Below are positions 22,235 to 53,166 of a stretch of 64,000 bases of DNA, in pieces. Below the pieces are notes generated by a model that did not search any database, had not been told where the DNA came from, and saw only the letters and a program-made list of their open reading frames with translations. The first letter of the stretch is position 1; every line of letters starts with the position of its first letter. Made by a program: the position numbers and the translations under genes. The stretch lies in contig CM043943.1 in the NCBI GenBank assembly GCA_014529385.2, positions 103,886,355-103,950,354 on the forward strand, given 5' to 3'. The DNA comes from Adiantum capillus-veneris. Taxonomy: Eukaryota; Streptophyta; Polypodiopsida; Polypodiales; Pteridaceae.

Positions 22235-23102
22235 TCATGTAGAGCGCCGCTCTACAATCACCACCCGACCATCTCTGTAAAAGGCCATCTTCCCCTTCTC
22301 CCTTGCCGCTTGAATCTCGGGCATTACTTCTCTCATATGCGCAAGTTGTGAGAGAGTGAGGTCATCGCCTAAGAAAATACCTGTCTTCTTGAGAGTGGGT
22401 CTCTTCCTCAAGAATTCCTTCTTCTCTTCCAATGAAGGGAAGCGTAGTATGAGAGCTCTTTCCTTTGAAGATTCTCCGGGGCCCTCACTCTTCTTGCCCA
22501 CTCTCCATGCCTTTGTGTGTGAAGGCTTCTCCACCCCCATCATTGATGTGAGGCTTGTGACCTCTTTTTCCACATTGTTTATGTCCTTGAGGCCGGTTAC
22601 CCTCACATGTAGAGCCCGCATCCTCCTTCTTTGTTCCTCTTCGAGGGTCATGTTGATAAGAGTGGGTGTACAAGGAGCTTCCTTACCTTTCCCTTTCTTG
22701 GCAACCTCAATCCATTTTTCGGCCTTCTCTACTTTCTTTTGCGTTTCGGATATGACCGCGGCCCATGACTTCTTCTCCTCATTGATGTTGTCAATTTCTT
22801 CCCTCAAAGAGGGCTGAAATTCCCCCTCTTCAAGCCCATTTTTTGACCGTGTTTCCAACACTTCTTTGTGGAGGTCCAAAATGCTTTTCTCCAACGTGGC
22901 GATCTTGTTGAGAAGATGATCCTTCTCGTCCTTCCACCTCTTCTCCTTTTCTTCATTTTCTCGGAGGAAAACGGTCTTCGCGTTCCTCCAATCTTCCATC
23001 TCTTTTCTCCATGCTTTCATTTCCAATTCAATGATGGAAATTCGTTTGGAGTGAAGCATATATTTGAGTTTGCTTGTTGCCATAGGTGAGGTTGGGGATG
23101 AC

Positions 23103-23104
<2 letters not shown>
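22235..23104 (-). CDS. LINE L1 ORF1 RNA-binding protein
   Basis: 289 residues from MSSPTSPMATSK. Residues ~15-170 are strongly charged and heptad-like (coiled coil). Residues ~190-265 look like an RRM-type fold (ALHVRVTGLKD, RALILRFPSLEEKKEFL). The end has KTGIFLGDDLTLSQLAHMRE and AAREKGKMAFYRDGRVVIVE. In L1-like elements ORF1 proteins trimerise through the coiled coil and coat the element RNA. A longer frame to 23,194 reads through (GA)n and is not the likely start. The L2 copy encodes a 385-residue version with the same C-terminal half. Confidence 0.85.
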
Positions 23105-23158
<54 letters not shown>

Positions 23159-23319
23159 AGGATTGATGTTTCTAAAGTGCAGAAAATGCAGCAAACCCTA
23201 AAACGCAGATCTGTCCAACAACCCAAAAAAGGTCGCGAACCCTAAAATAAAGGTCGCGAGCCCTAAAAACAGGTCGCGAACCCTAAAATACAGTAGCAAA
23301 CCCTAAACGAAAGCATGGT

Positions 23320-23371
<52 letters not shown>

Positions 23372-23693
23372 CATACGTGGTCGCTGCAGTCTGTGTGCCC
23401 TCCCATTGGGGCTGGTGGTGCTGGGCGGCAGGCAGTGTTACCGGTCGCTGCAGTCCTACTCGCGCTGAGAGAGACCCGCCACTGCCTTGCTGCACCTGAG
23501 CGCGAGCTTACCACAGCAGCAGGAGGGGGGGGGGGGGGGGGGGGGGGGGGGTTGCGAGGGGGTGGAGCTGCACCTTACGCGCTGCCGTTGCCTTGCTTCA
23601 GCCTCGTGCCAGACCTGCCCCCCACAGAGCTTCAGCCTGTCACAGACCTGCTCGAGCCTCGACCTGCTCAGAGAGAGAGCCCGCCATTCCTGT
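23105..23693 (-). repeat. LINE L1 5' UTR with GA tracts, G-run and short tandem repeats
   Basis: It contains (GA)n at 23,105-23,152 and 23,322-23,369, a G run at 23,525-23,551, and at 23,231-23,300 three to four copies of a phrase near GGTCGCGAACCCTAAAA. Repeated units in a LINE 5' UTR often act as promoter monomers; that role is inferred here. Confidence 0.7.
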
Positions 23694-23694
23694 T

Positions 23695-23762
<68 letters not shown>
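23694..23762. repeat. (GA)n microsatellite, right half of the LTR C tract
   Basis: About 34 GA units, followed by LTR C sequence also found at 25,695-25,800 and 8,575-8,680. Confidence 0.97.
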
Positions 23763-23763
<1 letters not shown>

Positions 23764-24685
23764 ACTAGATGGGGTCCCAAACCCCCCTCCAAGGGCCCCC
23801 CTCTCTATTAGAGAGGTATTTGCTTTAGATTGCACAGGTCTGGTACATTGGTTCTAAATGCTATGATGCTTGACGTTGACGACGACGCTGATGTCGATGA
23901 TGACGGCAATGATGACGATGACAATGACGACGACAATGTCGAAGCTAATGGGTTGAAACCTGAAAATGCTCTTGATGTTTGTGGCTGAAATCTGAAATTG
24001 CTGGGAATGCTGATGGGAATCTGCTAGTGCGGCGACATTACGGGCTGATCTGCCGTCGTTGGCAATGACGATGGCTGAAAACTGAAAATCGCTAACTGAG
24101 CTTCTGGCTGAAAACTGTTTTGCTGTCTTTGTCGTGATGGAACGGGCGATCGTGACGAGGGAAGTGCTTGTCTACTGTTGTACTACGGCGGGAAGCCGGG
24201 GAAAGCAAAACGCTGCTGCTGGTTGAAAACGCTGATGCCAAAACGCTAGGTGCTCATGGGGAAAATGCTGATGATCCTAGGTACTTGGTTCTTGAGAGGC
24301 TCCTTCTTTGCTCCTATGGCTTCTACTGGTGCACCAAGGGCTAGTTAAATAGGTGCACAAAGCTGGGTAGGGAAAGCTTCCCAACAAACCCCACGATTTG
24401 GAATTTGAAGAGTCACTTTCATAATAAAATGCCTGCAAGAGGTGGTTCACGCGCAGTTTGGGGAAAATGAGTCCATGCGGTGAAAATGCTTATGCTTGGT
24501 GCTAGGTACTGATGCTACATGCTATGGGTTGTGCAATTAGAGGGTATGCAGCTACTCTAAGTGCCTATATATGCATGTCCTACGTACAGGCTCACAAAGT
24601 TGCCAGAACACTTCCTAGGCTACCTAAATCCTAGAAGTAGGTACAGCTTGTCCACATGCACATAGGGTTAGATGTGCACGTGACA

Positions 24686-25482
24686 TCCCCCCTTTTCAAG
24701 GTGAGGTTCTGGTACCGAGCTGTATGGCTTCCATATAGTCCACCAACAACTCTTGGGAGTCTACGAAGAACTCTTCGCCGGCCCACTCTGCTGCTGGGTC
24801 CCGCGATACTTGAACTTCAGGAAATTTTGCAATGCTTGCTTCTATGGGCCGCGCCGAAAGTGACGCAGAATAATATGCTACGGCTCCACGTCTTTAACTT
24901 TGTCTACGATCTCGGGTTCATTTTCTTCAAGAATATCCTTTGAGGAATATCTCTGAAACCACTTCAAACACAATATCATAGACATATCTGTTCCTTGTCG
25001 AGTGATTGGAACAAGACTATCCGTCCTAAATGACTGTGGATGGAATGCATGACTGACAATGATGAAACCTCATGAATTCCTTGAATGCAAACTCGTCATC
25101 TGCTCTAGAGTGATCTTCATGCATCTGTGCTCATCCGTGAGTGAATCATGTGCATCGTGCTATATGGTGCTCCAATGAGACGGTAACACATAAAGACGGT
25201 GAAGAAAATACAAGAGACCATCACGAATGAGAGACTTGGACAATCCATACTGACTAATCATGTGAACAAGAGATACTTCATGAATGGGTTCTTTGGACCT
25301 CGACTCGAGAGCCAAGATTGGTCGTGCATGACTGATCGTAAGTGCAATTGGGTGAGCTTTACTAGGAACACAATCAACCAAACCATCAAATTGCTACAAG
25401 ACCGGAACCATCTAGCTTGACGGTCACTCCAAGGTGTACTCGGTACAGATTGGAGCAACTTGAAGGCTTGATGATTGTAAGG
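24686..25482 (-). other. Internal non-coding region of LTR C element
   Basis: It begins (low-coordinate side) with a polypurine tract for LTR C3 and ends at LTR C2. No frame of note is present and no gag or pol motif is seen, so the C element in this place is non-autonomous (LARD-like), about 0.8 kb inside. Confidence 0.6.
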
Positions 25483-25638
25483 TGAAGCGGAAGTGAATGT
25501 TGATAGTGCTCAAGATGAGTGCTCCAAACTGTGCTCAAGGGTTTCTTTTTCTTACGGAAGGGAGAGCCTTCCGTTCTTAGAGAGAGAGATTGCAAGTACA
25601 ATGATCACAAACAAAGTGAATGCTACTGTGAATGAAAG

Positions 25639-25695
<57 letters not shown>

Positions 25696-25985
25696 GACAC
25701 CAGACGGTTCTCAAACCCTCCTCCAAGGGCCCCCCTCGCTATGGCGAGAGAGGTCTATGCTATAGATTGCACAAATCTGGTACAATGGTCTAGATGCTGT
25801 GAACTTGATGATGACAATGTCGACGACGATGGAGACTATGACGATGACGACGATGGTGTCGTCGTCAAGTCGGGATCTGCGAAGATGGCGGCAAAGGTTG
25901 AAAATTGAAAACGCTAGGCTTCTTGCTGGGGATCTGCTCTACTACTGTGGTGCTGCGGCTTGGATCTGCAACTGTCGAACTGCAC
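25483..25985 (-). repeat. LTR family C, copy C2, truncated
   Basis: It aligns with C1 and C3 from the CCGCTTCA end through a (GA)n tract at 25,642-25,694 and the CGACACCAGACGG and GAC/GAT blocks. It then switches at about 25,960-25,990 to the tail of the gag-protease family, so its U3 side is lost. Confidence 0.75.
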
Positions 25986-26600
25986 TAATGCTGAAAATGC
26001 GTTTGCCTCGGAACGACGCAACCGGGATGTTTGGGGAGCGTTTCTTTGTATGCTGGAAAATTGCCGAATGTCAGAGACAGGATGTCTGGGGAGCGTTCGG
26101 TTGTATGCTTGAACCTCCAAGCGACGCAGGCTGCAGTTTGGGGAGCGTTTGGTTATATTAGTCCTCTGAGCTCATGGTCCGGACTGTTTTAGGTTATTTG
26201 CAGGGGGAGTGACGAGGTAGTCGTTGAGTAGCTTCATACCGCAGACCGTCTGTCTCGAGGGAGTGCTCAACGGAGTTGTTCGTTGTCTTGTAACATGCAT
26301 ATGTGAGCATTTGTGTCGCATTGTGATGTGCCAACCATTGAATATTCCTAATTGGATGAGATTGCGTGGGTATGTAATTTTAGTACATCAAGACATGTGT
26401 TGGAGATTAGTGTGGTTTGGGTGTGATGGCTAATTTTTCTATGCCGGAATACCGATGTGGAATGAGACTCCTGAAATTTTTTTGGGAAGCCAACGGCCCA
26501 GGATATCAAGAGCTCCAATTTGGAATGAGAAAACTCATTGTCCCTCCGAATGTCTCTTGGAAAATTTTTGAGCTAACTTGAGTTGTTTTGTAGGTATGCT
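25986..26600 (+). other. Tail of a gag-protease element, plus orientation
   Basis: Collinear with the minus strand of 13,461-14,070. It holds the GGGGAGCGTT tandem repeats at about 26,027-26,155 (three units) and the non-coding segment up to the polypurine tract. No RT is encoded. Confidence 0.75.
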
Positions 26601-26639
26601 GTAATCACGAACGATTACTTTTTTTTAAGAAGGGGGGAT
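26601..26639 (+). promoter_or_regulatory. Hairpin and polypurine tract
   Basis: GTAATC / GATTAC arms at 26,601-26,618 with one mismatch and a CGAA loop are followed by AAGAAGGGGGGA at 26,627-26,638, just before the LTR. Confidence 0.75.
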
Positions 26640-27275
26640 TTCACAAAACGAAGAGCCTAAACCCTAGAAGCAGCAGAAGCAGTTTTACCAACTTATGGGA
26701 CCCCGTCTGATGGGTGCCCAAGTCACTAGAAGTAAAGCCGGCACACACACACACACACACACACAAAAAGATAATGACGTGGCAACTGTACGGATTGCCA
26801 CAATTTGCCCTGGACTGAAGTGGCAGATGTACGAAACTCCGCAATTTTCACTGACTCTGCTGAGGTGGCAGACTGTACGGACAATCACACAATTCTCGTT
26901 GACAATGCCACTTGACAGTTGTATGGATTTCCGCAAAACGCGCTGGTTGCTTTTGGGAGCCAGCTTTTGGGTCAGATGGTTTTAGAGTTTGATGTTTTTC
27001 ATGCAAACTACTTTTCATAGGCCAAGGGCTCATTCTCTGGCACGCTCTTGCGTAGAGGTGCAGAGGATGGAGTATCGGTGTTGTACTGAGTTTAAGCAAT
27101 ATAAAGAAATACCGAAAGGGGCACCAATGTTTGGGGTGAGTGCTCTCTTGGTGTGGAATTCTGCCTCTCTGTGTCCCGTGTGTCGTGCATCTCTTTCAGT
27201 TTAGTGTTATTTGAAGTGCCTAAAGTTGTTCAGTTTGTTCTTTTTCGTTGGCACGTGGTGCCCGTCCCCGTGACA
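26640..27275 (+). repeat. LTR of gag-protease element, plus orientation (about 636 bp)
   Basis: The start reads TTTCACAAAACG, where relatives read TGTCACAAA, and the end is GTCCCCGTGACA at 27,275. U3 holds about three GTGGCA..TGTACGGA-like repeats (26,775-26,940). The poly(A) core is at 27,101-27,123. It is the plus-strand counterpart of 12,697-13,422. Confidence 0.85.
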
Positions 27276-27947
27276 ACTCATGACCCGTTCCCTTCATTTG
27301 TGGCTCACCACATCTCGACCGAGATATTTTGATGGATCGCTATGAACTTGTATATTTGGGCTCTACTACCAGTAACCAACTTGGATATCTTTAATGTAGT
27401 CTTTCAACAGAGTCTCAGACAGTCTTCTTATCACTAAATAGTTCAGTTTGGTCTCACACGGTCTCTAGAGGCCATACAACACTCTCATGTGCAGTTGAAC
27501 CTTGATAGTGGAACAACCACAGCCCCCAGCCCCCCCTCCCTTTTTCCCAAGCTCCCGCCCTCCCATGTATCTGCACCTATGGTCCTTGGTCTGAGGTGAG
27601 GGAGTGCTAGCTGGCCACCTTGTATCTACGGTGATCTCTTTTGAGTGCAGCTTCTTGCACATTGCATATAAAGACACCCTCTACATTGAGAGCGCTCGTG
27701 CGTGCATAAATTTTCCTGCTCTATTTACTTACTGAGGAAACAAATTGTTTGATTTTCAGTGCTGACTTCTTCTGAATGCAGTGGTCTGTAATCCATTTTT
27801 GTTGGACACCTTTTGGTTTGCTTCCCAAAAGAATTATCTCCCACCGTTAAAATGTGTGCAGTTCATAGTATTTGTGTCAATCCATGATTTGAGCTGGCAA
27901 TCTAGAAGCTGAATTTTTGGCTTGAGTGCAGGTACATGCGTCTGCAG

Positions 27948-49002
<21,055 letters not shown>

Positions 49003-50300
49003 TGTACCCATTGAGTTGCTTGAAGTGAGCCCAAACAAGATGGTGGTTTTGATCAACACCCCGATGAATTACGGGAAGTTTGTCATCATGCCACATTATT
49101 TCTCACGAACAGCTTTTCTCAGAAAGAATTAAATTGCTATTATGGTGTAAACGTGTTTGTGCCAGCCATCATGTTGTATCTATGTACATAACCATTCTGT
49201 GATTTCTCCTTATCGCCACATACAACAGTCCTTGATGGCTAATCCTGTTTTGTAAATTCACTTGTAGGGGATGTTAGAATCTTGTGCTTAAAAGGGGTGC
49301 AGCAACCCTGTCTTACACATGTACCTAGTCTTTTGCAACGATGTTCTTTGAATTGACGTGGCTCACTCGTTAAATTATTTAAAGGAAACAAGGCAATGTG
49401 TTGCGCAAATATTTTGAGCAGATGGTATAGTCTTTAGCTGATGAGCCTATTGCTGCAATCTTTCTTCAGACTGAGCCAGTTGTGCATTGGTGGATGGTGT
49501 TATTGCAGCTGCAGCTTCTTGCTTTGTAAGGTTGTTTGTTGTAGAGCCTCTTGCACCTCTTGCAGTTGGGCATCTTGTTGATCTTGCCCGGTCATAAGCA
49601 TACCTATAATAGCTAGGAGGTTTGAATTCTCCATTCCTGTAGCCGTGTTAGCTTGTCTGTTGTGGATCTCTTCAGTCGAGCCTTCTCCTCCTCTTGCAAG
49701 CACCAAGAGTTAACGTTATTGTTCTCATTCAACATGTGCCATCCCCATTTGGGCGCCCTCTATATCTCCCATTCGAACATGCAGCTGGGTATTGCATGAA
49801 GTCTTTCCTGGATGTACTTGTTCATTAGGCAGTATGATTGCTTAATCACTATTGCAAAGTGCTTTCTAGGTAGTCCAATCCTTCCATTTCTTATAAACAG
49901 ATGCCCATAGGCTGTGACAATTGCAGACAAAGAATAAATATGAAGACTTCCCAGGCTTCAGCTGCCATATGTTCCCAATTTTTTGTTTTGGACAGGTACG
50001 ATAAGTTTCTGTTTCGATATGATAGGCGTAGGTGGCGTGGTGTCATAGATGGCGGGCCCATGCATGAGAAGCCCGCCTTTGGAGGAGGCCAGCATGGCGA
50101 TGAAGTTTGCGATGAGGTTGGCGTGGCCCCGCCCCTTTAAGATGAGGTTGGAGTGGCCCCGCCCCATCCTTACCGTTCCACATCTAGCCTGCTTTCTGTC
50201 CTTTCCTGCCCTGTGCCCCCTTGTCCACCTTTGTATTTACACGTGCACCTGCACAAACTCCAATGGGAATGATAAAAACAAGGCGTCCATAGGGACGAAT

Positions 50301-50302
<2 letters not shown>
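49003..50302. other. Kinase 3' flank, mostly unassigned
   Basis: The first ~200 bp is the likely 3' UTR (AATTAAA near 49,129, no canonical AATAAA). A minus-strand 68-codon frame at 49,500-49,706 is Gln-rich and may be a gag scrap. 50,106-50,166 has two copies of a short GGTTGG.GTGGCCCCGCCCC phrase. Nothing else is recognised. Confidence 0.45.

Positions 50303-50354
<52 letters not shown>
50303..50354. repeat. (GA)n microsatellite at LINE L3 3' end
   Basis: About 26 GA units, immediately followed by the LINE terminus (TGTGATGTGAAATGAAATGA). Confidence 0.97.
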
Positions 50355-50356
<2 letters not shown>

Positions 50357-51423
50357 TGATGTGAAATGAAATGAAATGAAATGTTATATTAACGTCTTCA
50401 AAAGGCCAGAGTGACCTATGAGACCAGAAAGTTACAATGCAGTGGATTTGATACAAAGTCAGAGTAACAAAATAAATTAAACTAGGATAACAAAATATAA
50501 ATACTGTGGAATCCTAAACTAAGCTGATAGGTGTGAAAGGTGAAAGGCGTGAAATGTGTGAACTAAGCAGTACGGTGTGTAGACAATATGAGAGGGAAGT
50601 AGAGATCCATCTTCACAGAGATCCATCTTCATCTGCACTCTGGACGACGAAAAAGTATGGCTCAAATCCTTTGCTGTAGCCTCCTTCAAAACTGTGTAGC
50701 TCCTCTTCTCGATCGGGGTCGTCTAGATCTCCCTAGCTCCAATGCTCGGTTTATGAGAATGCCAGTAGTGCGGGCGGACCTCTCCACTGTTGGCTGCTCC
50801 TCTGTCTGTTCTTCTGGGTGTACAATATCTAGTGTAAAGAAATCTGTGATCTGTCTCTTGGGGTCGTCTCTCTTCAGCTCTCCTCAGTAAAGTTTCTCTA
50901 TGCCTGTGTAACTCAAGTAGATATAGCCCAAGACATCTCTGATCCTCATAACTCATGACCCTAGATAGAGGCCCAAAACCTTCTCTGAATAGACAATGAA
51001 AACGGCCTCGTATCTCATAGTACACTGTGCAATGACATATGTAATGTACCTCTGTCTCTGGCTCTAGATGGCATAAGCAACATATCTTGCTATCTGCTGG
51101 TGTCCCTCTGAATCTGCCAGTCTCAATCTCGAGCTCATGTGAGGACGTGCGTATCTGTGCCAATGGCACAACGCAAACCATGACAAAGATGCGTGTCCAT
51201 ATAGCTAGGTTGAATCACAAACCCATCCCCCATGAGGTGGAGAAGATGCTCTTTATAGAAAGCCATCTTTGTGCCCAACTCCTGTATCGGCTCTATCCAT
51301 GTCCTCCTCGTATCCAGCTGGATCAGATCCTGACGAATGAGTCTATTAATCTCTACCCGCGTCAGAGACCTCAAGGGTGCCTGTAGAGAGTATTGAAAAG
51401 GAGTCAATCTGTCTATGGTGAAA
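50355..51423 (-). pseudogene. LINE L3, 5'-truncated, ORF2 C-terminus
   Basis: The 3' UTR is followed by ORF2 C-terminal frames (51,407-51,135 and 51,181-50,723) close to L1: LTRVEINRLIRQDLIQLDTRR, CCLCHLEPETEVHYICHC and RVMSYEDQRCLGLYLLELHR. A one-base shift near 51,160 separates the frames. The coding sequence is interrupted at 51,423 in the FTMDR-equivalent region by the (TG)n(GA)n end of L4. Confidence 0.9.
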
Positions 51424-51425
51424 CC

Positions 51426-51481
<56 letters not shown>
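51424..51481. repeat. (TG)n(AG)n at LINE L4 3' end
   Basis: About 13 TG units and 15 GA units lie between L3 coding sequence and the L4 terminus. Confidence 0.97.
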
Positions 51482-51484
<3 letters not shown>

Positions 51485-52481
51485 GAAATGAAATGTTATA
51501 TTAACGTCTTCAAAAAGGTCAGAATGACCTATGAGACCAAACTGATACAAAAGTGGTGAATCTGTTACAAAGTCTGGGTACCTTAGTACTAAAGTACTAA
51601 GTGTGAAAAGTGTGAAAGTGTGAAAATACATGTGAAAAACTAAATACGAAGTATTAAATAAACTTCTTAGGAGCATTCTGGGTGTCTGGCTAGAATGCTT
51701 CTAATCCTTTGTTGTAGTCTCCTCCGGTGAAGTGTGCTTCTGCATCTCGGTCGTGGTCGTCTCGATTTCCTAAGCTCAATCGCCCTGTCAATGAGGGTGC
51801 CTTTGGTATGGATGTGGGTACTCCTTTGTGCTGGCTGCTGGTCTCTTGCTTCTCCTTCCCCTCCTGCTTCTCTCGATCCGAAGAAATCTGTGATCTGCCT
51901 CTGAGGCTGTAGTGCTCTTTGTCTTCTCATTAGATTATCCATGTGCCGATGTATTTCCAGTAGGTACAAGCCTAAGCATCTTTGATCTTGGTATTGCACG
52001 ACTCTATCTAGAGGTTCGAAGCCTTCTTTAAATAGGCAATGGAAACGCCCACGTATCTCATAGTATACGGTGCAATGGCATATGTAGTGTAATTTTGTCT
52101 CCGGCTCCATTCCGCATAACTTGCAAATTCTGCTCTTAGGTGGGATTCCCCTAAATTTGCCAAATTCAATTTCCAACTGGTGTGAGGATGTACGAATCTG
52201 ACCAATAGCACATCTCAAACCATGAGACAGGTGGGTATCCATGTAGCTCGGGCGAATCACAAATCCATCTTCAGATAGCTGTAGGAAGTTTTCTTTGTAG
52301 TCGGCCATCTTCGTGCCCAATTCTTGTGTAGGGTCTACCCATGTCCTCTTAGTATCCAACTGTATAAGATCCTGACGGATGATTTTATTAATCTCCGTTC
52401 GTGTAATTGCCAGTGATGGAGCCTCAAGAGAGTATTGGTAGGGGGGTAATCTTTCCATACTGAACCCGTGTCTCTGAAACC
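51482..52481 (-). pseudogene. LINE L4, 5'-truncated, nested beside L3
   Basis: It keeps the conserved 3' UTR and an uninterrupted 263-codon ORF2 C-terminus (51,667-52,458), almost the same as L2, including CKLCGMEPETKLHYICHC and FGSREAGGEGEARDQQ. The upstream edge at 52,481 is abrupt. It appears to have inserted in L3 at a GTGTGTCT site. Confidence 0.9.
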
Positions 52482-52540
52482 CCTAGGAGAAGATCCCTAT
52501 GAAGCTGTGCTCTCGTCTATGCTCCTCGTCATACCAGGGT
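52482..52540 (-). pseudogene. Short LINE ORF2 scrap
   Basis: AGATCCCTATGAAGCTG and the following CTCCTCGTCATACCA match L1 at 21,105-21,155, the endonuclease-RT linker. It is probably the upstream remainder of L3 after a deletion. Confidence 0.7.
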
Positions 52541-52853
52541 GAAAGCATGTATAGGTGGCCTGGAAAGTAATGTCAAGGAGATTGCTTTTTTGCGCTTAAA
52601 AGTGGGTGTTTTAAAAGTGCTTCAAATCTCAAAAAGAATATCACTCTCCTAAGGTACGTCAATTAAGTCTCCTAACGTAACGTACCACAATTAATGAGAC
52701 TAAATGAGATTTACTGCTGAACGCTGGGCCGCTTCTTTCCCGCTTCAACCTGTCTGAGCTTTCTTTGTCTCTGAGATCTCTCTTGGAGCTCTATCTAGCT
52801 CCTCTCTGTCTCTCTCTCACAGAGCTCTTGCTGAGCTTTCTGTATCGCTCAGC

Positions 52854-52896
<43 letters not shown>

Positions 52897-52928
52897 AAGC
52901 ATGGCTCCTCTTGTGTCTGAGCTCGCGC

Positions 52929-52983
<55 letters not shown>

Positions 52984-53166
52984 GAACTCTATCTCTATAG
53001 GTTCCTCTTCTACTTGATGATTCTTGAGGTATGTAAACACTTATTATGCTTTGTTAGTATCTTGCTAATTAGTGTAAGAAGTGCCATGTATTAATTAAAA
53101 GTGTAGCGTGTAGTTATGATTTGTATTGTATTTCTTGTAGAGCAATCCTTTGAAAGTATTGCAACA
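52541..53166 (+). other. Upstream region of the transposase-like gene
   Basis: It contains (CT)n at 52,857-52,885 and 52,931-52,981 and the first AAAAGTG phrases (52,597, 52,613). It could hold the left end of the element and the promoter, but no terminal inverted repeat is visible with a partner inside the window. Confidence 0.4.

Larger units (their letters stand above)
18341..23693 (-). mobile_element. LINE L1, near full length, non-LTR retrotransposon
   Basis: On the minus strand, in order: a 5' UTR with GA tracts and short tandem repeats, ORF1 (22,235-23,104), ORF2 (18,596-22,204), then a 3' UTR ending TAACATTTCATTTCATTT. The 3' end abuts (GA)n at 18,262-18,340 and the 5' side reaches another (GA)n at 23,694-23,762, both parts of the LTR C microsatellite. 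Only one in-frame stop is visible in ORF2. The APE-type endonuclease, RT and C-terminal zinc knuckle assign it to the L1-like LINEs. Confidence 0.9.
18131..24685 (-). repeat. LTR family C, copy C3, split by LINE insertion
   Basis: 18,131-18,340 and 23,694-24,685 are collinear with 8,389-9,556 and with 25,483 onward. The split falls exactly in the (GA)n tract. The right end has an LTR start TGTCACGTGCAC (24,685) preceded on the minus strand by AAAAGGGGGGA, so this is the 3' LTR of a family C element. 23,872-23,950 is a degenerate GAC/GAT trinucleotide tract. Confidence 0.78.

Noticed and set aside
22356-22817. Plus-strand 153-codon frame
   Set aside because: It is the antisense of LINE ORF1, whose minus-strand frame has coiled-coil and RRM-like motifs.
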